Source of the DNA: Neiella holothuriorum
Lineage (GTDB): Bacteria > Pseudomonadota > Gammaproteobacteria > Enterobacterales > Neiellaceae
DNA length: 64,000 bases
NCBI RefSeq assembly: GCF_019457915.1
Contig: NZ_JAHZSS010000004.1
Span: forward strand, 124,001-188,000
Reading direction: 5' to 3'
Part shown: piece by piece, positions 17,812-27,268 of the stretch
Numbering within the stretch: the stretch's first letter is position 1
Layout: each line of letters begins with the position of its first letter
Program-made: the position numbers and the translations under genes
The notes under the pieces: model-generated
Told to the model about the DNA's origin: nothing
The model's input: only the letters and a program-made list of their open reading frames with translations
Databases searched by the model: none

Positions 17812-20058
17812 TTAATCCACCAACGTCATTTCTTCGAGCAGGTACTCGGCGTTATCAATTTCGCTCATCAACCAAAGAACGTATCGAATATCGACGTGAA
17901 TGGCTCGCGTGATTTTGCCGTTGAAGTACCAGTCTTTGGTAATCGACTCATAAGTCGAATCAAAGTTAAGACCCACCAGCTCACCTTTACCATTCATGAC
18001 AGGCGAACCTGAGTTCCCGCCAGTGGTATCGGCACTACTTAAGAAATTCACAGGAACTGAATCAACGGCCAGTGGTTTAGCCGCATGTGGCTCACAACCG
18101 AAAGCAAAAAAGCCACACACCTGCTCGGCCAAGCCAAGATCCGCACGGTAATAATCACCAAACGCTTTATTCTGATGCGCTTGGATCACCTTATCGGTGG
18201 CAATAAAAGGTTTTTCGCCAGTGTGCTTCGCAACCAAACCACGTACCGACGTGAATGGTGTTTTATAAACGCCATCAGCAGCCGGGTAACCATCAACTTG
18301 GGCATAACTTACACGCAAGGTGCTATTGGCATCGGGGTAAACCGGCTTGCCTTTGGCCGTGTTATAAGCCACCACAGCCTGCATGTATTGCGGACGAATT
18401 TCAGCCAAGCGACCGGCCATTTCTTTCTCGTCAGCTTCTTGTGCCATGTTGGCATCATACAAAGCAACGGCCAGCTTAATGAACGGATCGTTCGATTGCT
18501 CAAAATCCGTCACTGACTTGCCAATCCACCCAGTGCGAATATCCGCATCGGCCAACTGAGTGTTGCTATAAAAATCAGCCACTAGCGCGGTTAGTGATTC
18601 AGCCGTCGTTGACGAATTTAGTTCAAGCGCTTGATTCAACGCTGGAACCTGACGCGAGTCATCTTGGGCGAGGTAATTGTTGAGGTAAGCGAGCCACAAG
18701 GCTTGGTCAACTTGCGGAGCGAACTTCTTTTGTAACCGTTGCAAGCGCGCTTTGAACATGGGTAAGTCACGCTCTTGATAACCCATTTCGCGCTCAGCGT
18801 TTGGTTTTTCTGATTCTTTAGCTAAGCGATACAGCCGAATGGCGGTGTCGAGCAGATCGGCTCGGGTTGCATAGTTGTAGTAGAAATGGCGTTGCTGTTG
18901 CGCATGCGCATCCACCAGCAAGTCTTGTAACGCCTGATACGAGTCGGCGTAAGCGCTACGAGTTTCGCTTTGGCTAAACCAGTTCAAATAGGCTTGTTCC
19001 TGACTTTGTTTGATGCCTTCAATGTCAGTGGCTTTAAAGCCATCTTGCAAGCCGAGTAACTTTTTCAACCGATTGTTGATACTTTTTACCCGCGATGCGT
19101 ATTTGACCTCAACCGCATTATTGCCCTGAGTTGCTTCGGCAATGGTATCGAGCGTCATGTAGTAGGTATCGAGTAACGTTGGGTAATACCAGTCGGCCGA
19201 ATAGTTGACTTCACTAGCCAGTTTGTAACGGCTGGTGCGGCCTGGATAACCGGCCACCAACACGCCATCGCCCAACTTCACGCCGCTTTTGTTCACTTTC
19301 AAAAAAGAAGCTGGCTGATACGGCACATTATCTTCACTGTACTCGGCAGGTTTGCCATCTTTGCCGACATAACCGCGCACAAAGGTGAAGTCTGCGGTAT
19401 GACGCGGATACTCAAAGTTATCAATGTCGCCGCCAAAGTTACCCAAGGCTTCAGGTGGCGCATACACCAAACGCACGTCTTTAATCATCAACTGCTTAAT
19501 CAGAAAGTATTCCAATCCGTGATGAAACGCGCGCACAGAACAACGGTAATCCGGATCGCTTTCACACTCGCTGATCAAGGCTTTGCGGTTGGTTTGAATG
19601 GCGTCGTAGCGGGCTTTGCCATGCAAATCTTTGCTCAGCTGACCAATAACTTGGTCGGTTACATCGTCCACTTGCTCGGTCACATACAAGCGCTCTTGCG
19701 GCCCGGCAGGCAATTCACCGGCCATAGAGCCTGCTAAGAATCCCTTTTCAATCAGGTTGTTTTCTGGGCTACTGTTGTTTTGAATCGCGCCATACGCACA
19801 ATGATGATTGGTGACGACCAAGCCCTTTGGAGAAACAAATGAGGCCGAGCAATAGCCCAAGCCAACCACTGCATTGAGCGGGTATTGATTTAAGTCCGCC
19901 ACTTGTGACGCTGGCAACTCAATGCCTACGCGATCAAATTCTGACTGCAATTGAGTAAGCTGATGAGGTTGCCATTGGCCTTCATCGGCCAAGGCTGGTC
20001 CTGCTAACGAAGCACTGGCTAAGGCCAGCACCGCAGCAACTGAATGTTTCGTTTTCAT
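17812..20058 (-). CDS. S46-family dipeptidyl-peptidase, DPP11 type
   Basis: 748 residues with a signal peptide ending at ALA near residue 24. Chymotrypsin-like catalytic motifs are visible: TNHHCAYG (histidine about 88) and GGNSGSPV (serine 683). In S46 enzymes the residue 18 positions after the catalytic serine separates DPP7 (Gly) from DPP11 (Arg or Ser). Here it is Ser701 in NFDSTYE, which points to DPP11 and cleavage after Asp/Glu. It acts in the periplasm, releasing dipeptides from oligopeptides for uptake. AGGA lies 6 bases before the start. The gene stands alone. Confidence 0.9.
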   Translation of the reverse strand: MKTKHSVAAVLALASASLAGPALADEGQWQPHQLTQLQSEFDRVGIELPASQVADLNQYPLNAVVGLGYCSASFVSPKGLVVTNHHCAYGAIQNNSSPENNLIEKGFLAGSMAGELPAGPQERLYVTEQVDDVTDQVIGQLSKDLHGKARYDAIQTNRKALISECESDPDYRCSVRAFHHGLEYFLIKQLMIKDVRLVYAPPEALGNFGGDIDNFEYPRHTADFTFVRGYVGKDGKPAEYSEDNVPYQPASFLKVNKSGVKLGDGVLVAGYPGRTSRYKLASEVNYSADWYYPTLLDTYYMTLDTIAEATQGNNAVEVKYASRVKSINNRLKKLLGLQDGFKATDIEGIKQSQEQAYLNWFSQSETRSAYADSYQALQDLLVDAHAQQQRHFYYNYATRADLLDTAIRLYRLAKESEKPNAEREMGYQERDLPMFKARLQRLQKKFAPQVDQALWLAYLNNYLAQDDSRQVPALNQALELNSSTTAESLTALVADFYSNTQLADADIRTGWIGKSVTDFEQSNDPFIKLAVALYDANMAQEADEKEMAGRLAEIRPQYMQAVVAYNTAKGKPVYPDANSTLRVSYAQVDGYPAADGVYKTPFTSVRGLVAKHTGEKPFIATDKVIQAHQNKAFGDYYRADLGLAEQVCGFFAFGCEPHAAKPLAVDSVPVNFLSSADTTGGNSGSPVMNGKGELVGLNFDSTYESITKDWYFNGKITRAIHVDIRYVLWLMSEIDNAEYLLEEMTLVD

Positions 20059-20194
20059 GGTATTCCTGACTGTTGTTGTTTGTCTTTATTGGTCGTTTGA
20101 GGTCACCACCGTGGGCGGAGACTCTTATAGTTGTGGCGCTATTTAACCATAATCAGCGCTGAAGATGAGTAACAACACACAGGATTCTTGATGT

Positions 20195-21397
20195 ATGGTT
20201 GTTACGTGCTTTTTCCACCTTCAACGCTATGCCATGAATCTAGCTAAACACTCTTTCAGATCCTGTATAGCCTCTGTGCTGATTTGCTGTTTGACGATTG
20301 GAGCAACACCGTTGGCTTACGCGAATCAGGTATTGCATTATCCCGCGCCCCAAACCGACATAGCCAAGCTACTGAACAAATACCGCAGCATCGGCAAGCT
20401 CAAGCAATATCAACATAATCAACAGCACATTGCCCTCAATCTGTTGACTTGGCAGTTGGACAATGGCGGCTTTAGTACTGAGCGAGAAGCCCATTACGCC
20501 CAGCCTTGGGACGGCGTCACCGCCAAAACTAAATGGATGAGTCAGGGCGTGGAGTTGGCGACAATAGATGATGGTGCGACCATTGCCGAGTTGCGCTTCT
20601 TAGCCCAATCGTACGACAACTCCAATGCCGCGCAACGGCAGCAAATTAAATCAGGATTTACCAAAGGTCTTGATTGGCTATTAAAGGCTCAGCATCCAAC
20701 GGGAAGTTGGCCGCAAGTTTACCCGCTTCGCCATCATCGCCCCTATTCCAACCTAGCAACCTTTAACGATCACGCCATCATTCGGGTAATGGTGTTGTTC
20801 GCCGATATCCTCACCCAACAGCCGCCATTTAAAACGGATTTGGTACCTGAGGAATACAACTCCATACTCGAACAAGCGCTAGAACGCGGCGTCGAATTCA
20901 TTATCGCCTCGCAAATAAGCAATGACGGTCAGTTGACCATTTGGCCTGCTCAGCTAGATCCAATCAGCTACACGCCCAAACAGGCTCGCGCCTACGAGTT
21001 TCCATCCAAATCGAGCAGAGAGTCAGTGGGCATACTCGCATTTCTCATGAATTATCGAACGGTAAACAATTCAGCGCAGAATCGCCGCATCAATCAAGCC
21101 ATCGATGCAGGAATTCGCTGGTTAAAAGAAAACAGAAAACCTGATTTGTATTACGACAAACCCAAAGGCATGTTCATATCACGCCAAGGCTCAAGTCTCT
21201 GGTATCGCTTTTATGAGGTCGACAATAATCAGTATTTCTTTGCTGATCGTGACGGCAAGAAAAAGCTCAATATTAGCGATGTCAGTATGGAGCGGCGAAC
21301 CGGTTATTCTTGGGCTGGTGATTTCGCCAGTAAACTCATCGCCGCCTATGAACAAGGCGCTGCATCGCCCTCAACCCCAGCAGAAGATACGCCTTGA
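20195..21397 (+). CDS. Secreted pectate lyase, polysaccharide lyase family 10
   Basis: 400 residues, exported: a hydrophobic core (ASVLICCLTIGATPLAYA) ends near residue 43. AGGA lies 10 bases before ATG 20195; ATG 20234 would give a more usual signal peptide and remains possible. PL10 features include the repeated helical stretches WQLDNGGF, ATIDDGATIAELRFLA (calcium-binding Asp), QHPTGSWPQVYPLR, FNDHAIIRVM and the C-terminal RFYEVDNNQYFFADRDG. The enzyme cuts polygalacturonate by beta-elimination. No other pectin genes flank it apart from the distant KdgM-like fragment. Confidence 0.9.
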   Translation: MVVTCFFHLQRYAMNLAKHSFRSCIASVLICCLTIGATPLAYANQVLHYPAPQTDIAKLLNKYRSIGKLKQYQHNQQHIALNLLTWQLDNGGFSTEREAHYAQPWDGVTAKTKWMSQGVELATIDDGATIAELRFLAQSYDNSNAAQRQQIKSGFTKGLDWLLKAQHPTGSWPQVYPLRHHRPYSNLATFNDHAIIRVMVLFADILTQQPPFKTDLVPEEYNSILEQALERGVEFIIASQISNDGQLTIWPAQLDPISYTPKQARAYEFPSKSSRESVGILAFLMNYRTVNNSAQNRRINQAIDAGIRWLKENRKPDLYYDKPKGMFISRQGSSLWYRFYEVDNNQYFFADRDGKKKLNISDVSMERRTGYSWAGDFASKLIAAYEQGAASPSTPAEDTP

Positions 21398-21527
21398 TAT
21401 GTGTGTCATTGCTGCATTGGCGCTTTGAGGACCTACTCCTGCTTGCCAATGGCTTACGCCTTCACGGCGTGGATTTTAGGTTGATTTCTTTAACGGGCAC
21501 CGAGCTAAAGTGAATAGGTCTTAATAT

Positions 21528-21561
21528 AAAAAAGCCCAGTTAGCGTAGAACTTAACTGGGC
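21528..21561 (-). terminator. Rho-independent terminator of the DcaP-like porin gene
   Basis: On the minus strand GCCCAGTTA (21561-21553) pairs with TAACTGGGC (21542-21534) around a 10-base loop, followed by six T. It lies 68 bases beyond the porin stop. Confidence 0.85.
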
Positions 21562-21628
21562 AAACGAGAGAGAGGGATCGATCGTTATATGGCGACAGCA
21601 ACGCCGCCTTTTTCGGATAAGTGACGCA

Positions 21629-22813
21629 CTAGAGTGCGTATTTGGCAGAGAAAATAATCCGGTTCATATCACCGGTCTCACCATTTTCAATTTCTCGTTC
21701 AGCATAAAAATACTCAACACCAAAACTTAGTGGTGGAACAGGTGAATAAACCAAGTTGACGTGTCCAGAAAACACTTGTTTGGTCGCCGTATCGCCGGTT
21801 AACTCCGTGTCGTTGTCAGCGGAAATAGCCGAAAAGAATACGTTGCTGCGCCATTGCTCATTCCACCAGTGACGGTAGCCTGCAAAACCACTGACAACGT
21901 CAATCGCTTCCAACTCACCATCGGCAGTATATACCGCATCATTTATGGCATTGAGGCCCACATAACGCCCCATACCGGAGCCGTAGTTGACCATAAAGCG
22001 AATATCATTTTTGGCACCTACGTTGATTTTGCCCGAGCCACTAAGGCCATAGCCCATTTCGGTTTCGTCGCCATCATCCAACGAACGTACTAAACCGGCG
22101 AACACTAAGTCACCCCAGTCAGCTTTGTGGTTGTAGCGCACTACCCCGTCGGGCAAACTGCTGTCATCCACATCAAGACGAGAACCTCCGCCATAAGGCG
22201 TGATGGTGGTTTCAGGGTTCTCTAAGGCAAACTGCCAATTCCCCATGGTGAACCGGATCTGAGTTTGACGCTCGAAGGTGGTACCTTCAGAGACACCAAT
22301 GAAGTCCATCGACTCCACCAGCGCGCCGGTATTTTGGAACGTACTCCAAGTTTGACCAACCAACACATTGTCGAAGGTAATAAAAGCATGGCGCATGCGC
22401 GGGCTGTAGCTATTGGACACTCGCTCGTTACCATTGGGAGTAGCGGCAAAATCCATTTCTAGAAAGGTCTTGATGGTGTGGTCGCCATACTGCGTGGTAC
22501 TGCCGAAATTGAATCGAGTTGTTCTAGCGTGCGCATCAAATTGAGCATCGCCACTATCACAATCATCGGTGGCACAAACAGGAATGGTTGATGGCACGTA
22601 AAACTGGCGGCCAATATTGTTGCTAGCCAACTTGCCGTCGCTGTAATCACTCCAAAAGCTGTCGATTTTGATAAAGCCACCAAAACTCAATTTGGTTTTC
22701 TTCATGGCCTCTTCGACGGTGCCAATTTCAATTGCCGAATGGGCGGCAAAGGGCAACGTTGATGCCAGTAACGTTAATGCCAGGGTATGTTTTAAATGTT
22801 TGTTGGAACGCAT
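21629..22813 (-). CDS. DcaP-like trimeric outer-membrane porin
   Basis: 394 residues with a signal peptide (cleavage near AHSA, residue 27). The mature part starts with a short helix, then LSFGGFIKIDSFWSDYSDG, the typical first strand of DcaP-like porins. It continues with alternating beta-strands such as TRFNFGSTTQYGDHTIKTFLEMDF and MRHAFITFDNVLVGQTWSTF, and ends IIFSAKYAL with the aromatic-rich terminal strand. DcaP porins admit negatively charged small molecules such as dicarboxylates. It lies just downstream of acs on the same strand, so a role in organic-acid uptake is plausible but inferred. Confidence 0.85.
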   Translation of the reverse strand: MRSNKHLKHTLALTLLASTLPFAAHSAIEIGTVEEAMKKTKLSFGGFIKIDSFWSDYSDGKLASNNIGRQFYVPSTIPVCATDDCDSGDAQFDAHARTTRFNFGSTTQYGDHTIKTFLEMDFAATPNGNERVSNSYSPRMRHAFITFDNVLVGQTWSTFQNTGALVESMDFIGVSEGTTFERQTQIRFTMGNWQFALENPETTITPYGGGSRLDVDDSSLPDGVVRYNHKADWGDLVFAGLVRSLDDGDETEMGYGLSGSGKINVGAKNDIRFMVNYGSGMGRYVGLNAINDAVYTADGELEAIDVVSGFAGYRHWWNEQWRSNVFFSAISADNDTELTGDTATKQVFSGHVNLVYSPVPPLSFGVEYFYAEREIENGETGDMNRIIFSAKYAL

Positions 22814-22972
22814 TATTCATTCGCCTCTTGTTGCTGTCTGATGCAGCCGTACAGCTCTGGAAGATGCTCAAAATCGCAGTTGAGTGATGACTTGAGCGCC
22901 CCGTTGCGGCTGTTTTTTGGTAAAGCGATCCCCCAACCCTGATTTAGGTTGTTTGCAGCATTAGGGGAACAA

Positions 22973-22994
22973 GGGCAGACAGAATTGCCTGCCC
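22973..22994 (-). terminator. Possible terminator after acs
   Basis: GGGCAG (22973-22978) and CTGCCC (22989-22994) form a 6-bp stem ten bases beyond the acs stop on the minus strand, with TTGTT following. It is short, so termination may be partial. Confidence 0.45.
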
Positions 22995-23003
22995 AATTTA
23001 GGA

Positions 23004-24908
23004 TTACTCTTCGAGCGTACTCAAATCGCCTTCGTCTTGACCTAAGGCACGTGCTCTAAGTACCCGTCGCATGATCTTGCCGCTTCGAGTTTTTGGAAGT
23101 GATTCAACAAATTGCACATCTTCTGGTTGTGCAATTTTGCCAAGCTCTTTGCCCACGTGCTCTTTCAGCTCTTGCTCGAGGGCACGATCGCCAACCAAGC
23201 CGTCACGTAAAATGGCGTAGGTATGAATCGCATTACCTTTAACCTCGTGCGGTAAACCAATTGCAGCGGCTTCAGATACAGCGGGGTGGCTCACCAAGGC
23301 ACTTTCAATTTCAGCGGTGCCCAAGCGATAACCGGACACTTTCAGTACCTCGTCCATACGACCAATAACCCAGACATAGCCGTCTTCATCAATCTTGGCC
23401 GAATCGCCTGCTTTGTAGTAATTCTTTTCGCCGTAGTCGCCCCAGTACAAGCTGGCATAACGATCATCATCGCCATAAATAGTGCGCGCCATACCTGGCC
23501 ACGGGTTCTTGATGACTAACTTACCTTCTTCGCCAACGGGGACGTCATTGCCTTCATCATCCACCACGCCAATCTCGTTGCCGAAAAATGGTTTGGTACA
23601 GGAGCCCGGCTTAAGCGGCGTAATTGGCAGCGGAGCGATCATCACGCCGCCGGTTTCGGTTTGCCACCAGGTATCAATAATTGGGCATTTCTTGTCGCCA
23701 ATGACTTCGTAGTACCACTTCCAGGCTTCGGGGTTAATGGGCTCGCCCACCGAGCCAAGAATTCGCAAGCTACTCAAGTCATGACGCTGTGGCCAACGGT
23801 CACCAAAACGCATCAAGCCGCGAATGGCTGTAGGCGAGGTGTAGAACAAGTTAACGCCATATTTTTCAACCATGGCCCATAAGCGATTTGGATACGGGTA
23901 GTTCGGCGCGCCTTCGTACATCACAATGGTGGCGCCATTAATTAGCGGTGAATACACCAAGTAACTGTGGCCGGTGATCCAGCCTGGATCGGCCGCACAC
24001 CACCAGCGATCTTCGGGTTTCACGTCAAATAAGTAACGATGGGTGGTCGAGGTATACACGGCGTAACCAGCGTGGCTATGCAGCATTCCCTTTGGTTTAC
24101 CTGTGGTACCGGAGGTGTACAGGATGAACAACGGATCTTCCGAGTCGAGCACTTCTGTTTCACACTTGTTGCTGGCGACTGGTAAGGATTGCAAATCGTG
24201 GTACCAAAAGTCACGCTCCGACTCCATCTCCACATCCAATCCGTTGTTGCGAACGGTAATACAGACTTCGATGGTTGGGCTACGTTTCATCGCTTCATTG
24301 GCAATGGATTTTAGGTCAATAGGTTTGCCACGGCGGAAGCCGCCATCAGCCGTGACCAACACTCGACTGTGAGCATCTTCGATGCGAGCCGCCAGCGCTT
24401 CATAAGAGAAACCACCGTAAACCACAGAGTGAACCGCGCCAATCTTGGCACAAGCCAACATCGCAAAAACCAATTCCGGTACTTGCGGCATGTAGATGGT
24501 CACGATATCGCCTTTTCTTACACCCATGCTTTTGAGAGTGTTGGCGAACTTGCTGACTTCACGGTTCATTGCGTGGTACGAAAATGAACGGACTGCACCG
24601 CCTTCACTTTCCCAAATAATCGCTAACTTGTTGCGGGTGGCATCCTCAAGGTGGCGATCAATGGCATTGTGAACGATGTTGAAATTGGCGCCAGTAAACC
24701 ACTTGTAAAATGGCTTGTTACTGTCGTCCAGTACCTTGTCCCATTTTTTGTACCAGCTCAGCTTATCGGCCTCTTCAGCCCAAAATTCTTCGCGGTTTTC
24801 ACAAGAATACTGATACATCTTTTCGTATTCCGGCACATTGGCATTGGCAACCACTTCTGCACTTGGGTGAAAGATTTCTGACGACTTGTCAACCGTGTTA
24901 TCAGCCAT
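23004..24908 (-). CDS. acs: Acetyl-CoA synthetase (acetate--CoA ligase)
   Basis: 634 residues, close to the usual 650. The ANL-superfamily P-loop is YTSGTTGKPKG; WWQTETGG and DSAKIDEDGYVWVIGRMDEV mark the adenylation core and hinge. The C-terminal lysine targeted by acetylation is in PKTRSGKIMRR. It activates acetate through acetyl-AMP to acetyl-CoA, the scavenging arm of the acetate switch. GGAGA lies 7 bases before the start. It diverges from the DUF4212-symporter operon across a 333-base region with paired GAC-N4-GTC boxes. CrbS/CrbR-like regulators are encoded downstream. Confidence 0.97.
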   Translation of the reverse strand: MADNTVDKSSEIFHPSAEVVANANVPEYEKMYQYSCENREEFWAEEADKLSWYKKWDKVLDDSNKPFYKWFTGANFNIVHNAIDRHLEDATRNKLAIIWESEGGAVRSFSYHAMNREVSKFANTLKSMGVRKGDIVTIYMPQVPELVFAMLACAKIGAVHSVVYGGFSYEALAARIEDAHSRVLVTADGGFRRGKPIDLKSIANEAMKRSPTIEVCITVRNNGLDVEMESERDFWYHDLQSLPVASNKCETEVLDSEDPLFILYTSGTTGKPKGMLHSHAGYAVYTSTTHRYLFDVKPEDRWWCAADPGWITGHSYLVYSPLINGATIVMYEGAPNYPYPNRLWAMVEKYGVNLFYTSPTAIRGLMRFGDRWPQRHDLSSLRILGSVGEPINPEAWKWYYEVIGDKKCPIIDTWWQTETGGVMIAPLPITPLKPGSCTKPFFGNEIGVVDDEGNDVPVGEEGKLVIKNPWPGMARTIYGDDDRYASLYWGDYGEKNYYKAGDSAKIDEDGYVWVIGRMDEVLKVSGYRLGTAEIESALVSHPAVSEAAAIGLPHEVKGNAIHTYAILRDGLVGDRALEQELKEHVGKELGKIAQPEDVQFVESLPKTRSGKIMRRVLRARALGQDEGDLSTLEE

Positions 24909-25029
24909 GGGTTTTCTCCAGTTATTAATTTTGTTCGGTGCCCTTTATGCGGCATGCAACTCATCCGGAATTCGGGCAGTAAGTTGCGCTGCCAGAAAAA
25001 CTAGACGGCTAAAAAATAATCAACCATTG

Positions 25030-25108
25030 GACTTTGGTCTAACCAATTATTTTTTGTGACATGGATGTAAGACATTGCTCTCAAAACGATTTTTTTTAGA
25101 CTAAAGTC
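25030..25108. promoter_or_regulatory. Paired GAC-N4-GTC boxes between acs and the symporter operon
   Basis: GACTTTGGTCTAA (25030-25042) recurs in inverted form as TTAGACTAAAGTC (25096-25108), 12 of 13 bases agreeing, with centres 66 bp apart. Each box is itself a GAC-N4-GTC dyad. They sit in the 333-base divergent promoter region of acs and the acetate symporter genes. The natural candidate ligand is the CrbR-like regulator encoded at 49.2 kb; this is inference. The rest of 24909-25241 shows no gene. Confidence 0.5.
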
Positions 25109-25241
25109 GACTTTCGGAATTTGCTGGGTGTTTCTAGGTTCATTGGCAGGCCGCACGACTGATTGTTTTTTAAACACAGGTAATACCAAAAACAACGGCA
25201 GCAGTAGACGGTCCCAAACACACAAACAAGGGGAAAACCCA

Positions 25242-25508
25242 ATGGCTTTTGAAAATGAACAAGCGGCCAAAGCTTACTGGAAGGCAAATGTGCGTCTGAT
25301 GTTGACGCTATTAGTCGTTTGGTTTGTGGCGTCCTTTGGACTCGGTATTTTGTTGGCCGAGCCACTTAACGTAATTCGTATTGGCGGTGTCAAACTCGGC
25401 TTCTGGTTTGCACAACAAGGCTCGATATATATTTTCGTTGCGCTCATTTTTGTCTACGTATGGCAGATGAATGAACTCGACAAGAAATTTGGTGTAAGGG
25501 AGGAATGA
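25242..25508 (+). CDS. DUF4212 small subunit of a sodium/solute symporter
   Basis: 88 residues from ATG 25242, chosen for the AAGGGGAAA just upstream and because family members begin at this point. Two membrane helices (LTLLVVWFVASFGLGILL and IYIFVALIFVYVWQMN) flank a short loop with a GFWFAQQGS motif diagnostic of DUF4212. It is regularly encoded with an SSS-family acetate-type symporter and probably forms a complex with it. Its stop is two bases before the symporter start chosen here. Confidence 0.9.
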   Translation: MAFENEQAAKAYWKANVRLMLTLLVVWFVASFGLGILLAEPLNVIRIGGVKLGFWFAQQGSIYIFVALIFVYVWQMNELDKKFGVREE

Positions 25509-25510
25509 TA

Positions 25511-27217
25511 ATGGATATTCAAACGCTTACCTTCATCATTGTGGGTGCCTCGTTCGCCCTTTATATCGGCATTGCGATTTGGGCTCGCGCTGGCTCTACC
25601 AAAGAATTTTACGTTGCCGGTGGCGGCGTACATCCAGTCGCCAATGGTATGGCAACCGCAGCAGATTGGATGAGTGCAGCTTCGTTCATTTCAATGGCAG
25701 GTCTGATTAGCTTTATGGGCTATGACGGCGGTGTTTACTTGATGGGTTGGACCGGTGGCTACGTGCTTCTCGCGCTCTGTTTGGCCCCCTATTTACGCAA
25801 ATTCGGCAAGTTTACGGTGCCGGATTTTGTTGGTGATCGCTACTACTCACAGGCTGCCCGAACCGTTGCGGTATTCTGTGCAATCTTCGTTTCATTTACC
25901 TATGTCGCAGGCCAAATGCGTGGCGTTGGCGTGGTATTCAGCCGTTTCTTAGAGGTTGATATCGAATGGGGCGTGGTCATTGGTATGGCGATCGTATTTT
26001 TCTACGCCGTACTCGGTGGCATGAAAGGCATTACCTACACCCAAGTAGCGCAATATTGCGTGTTGATTTTTGCTTATCTAGTACCGGCAATCTTCATCTC
26101 CATCATGATGACCGGCTCGGCTTTCCCGCAAATTGGTTTGGGGAGCGAATTGGTCAGTGAACCCGGGGTCTATTTGATGGACAAGCTCGATGGGCTTTCC
26201 ACCGAACTCGGGTTTGCCGCTTATACCGACGGCTCCAAAGCCACCATTGATGTGTTCTTCATTACTGCAGCACTGATGGTCGGTACGGCAGGTTTGCCAC
26301 ACGTTATCGTTCGTTTCTTTACGGTTCCTAAAGTCCGAGACGCTCGCATCTCGGCCGGTTGGGCACTTGTCTTTATCGCTATTCTGTATACCACTGCACC
26401 AGCCATTGCCGCGTTTGCTCGCGTCAACATGATCGACACCATTAACGGCAGCGACATGCAAGGTACAGAATACGAGCAAGCACCAAGCTGGGTAAAAAAT
26501 TGGGAAGAAACTGGCCTGATTAAGTGGGATGACAAAAACGGTGATGGTCGCATGTTCTATGCCGGCGACGAACGCAACGAGATGAAGATCGACCGCGACA
26601 TCATGGTATTGGCCAACCCAGAAATCGCCAACTTGCCAAACTGGGTGATCGCACTGGTTGCCGCAGGTGGTGTGGCAGCAGCGCTATCAACCGCGGCAGG
26701 TCTGTTACTGGTGATCTCAACCGCCATTTCCCACGATTTGCTCAAACGAAACTTCATGCCGAATATTTCTGATAAGCAGGAGTTGCGCGCAGCTCGGATT
26801 GCCGCAGCAGCCGCTATTTGTGTGGCTGGGTACTTCGGTATTAACCCGCCAGGCTTTGTGGCACAGGTGGTTGCATTCGCCTTTGGTCTCGCAGCCAGCT
26901 CCTTCTTCCCTGCGATTATTTTGGGGATCTTCTCGAAGACGATGAACAAAGAAGGCGCAATTGCGGGCATGTTGTCGGGGATCACCTTTACCGCGGCGTA
27001 CATCATCTACTTTAAGTTCATTAATCCAGCTGGCAATGTGCCTGAAAACTGGTGGTTTGGTATCTCGCCAGAAGGCATCGGTACCTTGGGTATGTTGGTG
27101 AACTTTGTGGTGTCATTGGCGGTTAGCAAAGTCACCGCGCCAGTGCCAGAAGATGTTCAGCAAATGGTCGAGTCTATTCGCTTCCCGAAAGGTGCTGGTG
27201 AAGCTCAAGATCATTAA
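25511..27217 (+). CDS. Sodium:solute symporter, acetate-type (ActP/VC2705 class)
   Basis: 568 residues from ATG 25511, preferred because GGGAGG ends 7 bases before it; ATG 25505 is too close. Thirteen or so membrane helices carry SSS landmarks: FYVAGGGVHPVANGMATAADWMSAASF near the N-terminus and GRMFYAGDE plus ALSTAAGLLLVISTAISHDL later. The paired DUF4212 gene marks the VC2705 subclass. It probably imports acetate or a similar short monocarboxylate with Na+, feeding Acs encoded divergently. Confidence 0.93.
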   Translation: MDIQTLTFIIVGASFALYIGIAIWARAGSTKEFYVAGGGVHPVANGMATAADWMSAASFISMAGLISFMGYDGGVYLMGWTGGYVLLALCLAPYLRKFGKFTVPDFVGDRYYSQAARTVAVFCAIFVSFTYVAGQMRGVGVVFSRFLEVDIEWGVVIGMAIVFFYAVLGGMKGITYTQVAQYCVLIFAYLVPAIFISIMMTGSAFPQIGLGSELVSEPGVYLMDKLDGLSTELGFAAYTDGSKATIDVFFITAALMVGTAGLPHVIVRFFTVPKVRDARISAGWALVFIAILYTTAPAIAAFARVNMIDTINGSDMQGTEYEQAPSWVKNWEETGLIKWDDKNGDGRMFYAGDERNEMKIDRDIMVLANPEIANLPNWVIALVAAGGVAAALSTAAGLLLVISTAISHDLLKRNFMPNISDKQELRAARIAAAAAICVAGYFGINPPGFVAQVVAFAFGLAASSFFPAIILGIFSKTMNKEGAIAGMLSGITFTAAYIIYFKFINPAGNVPENWWFGISPEGIGTLGMLVNFVVSLAVSKVTAPVPEDVQQMVESIRFPKGAGEAQDH

Positions 27218-27268
27218 TAAACCAACTGATTAAGTAATTAATCTTTAACCCGAGCGAGGTCAGTCACA

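Noticed and set aside
25056-25072. TGTGAC near the acs promoter as a CRP site
   Set aside because: Only the left half matches; the right half (TGTAA instead of TCACA) does not, so I did not call it.
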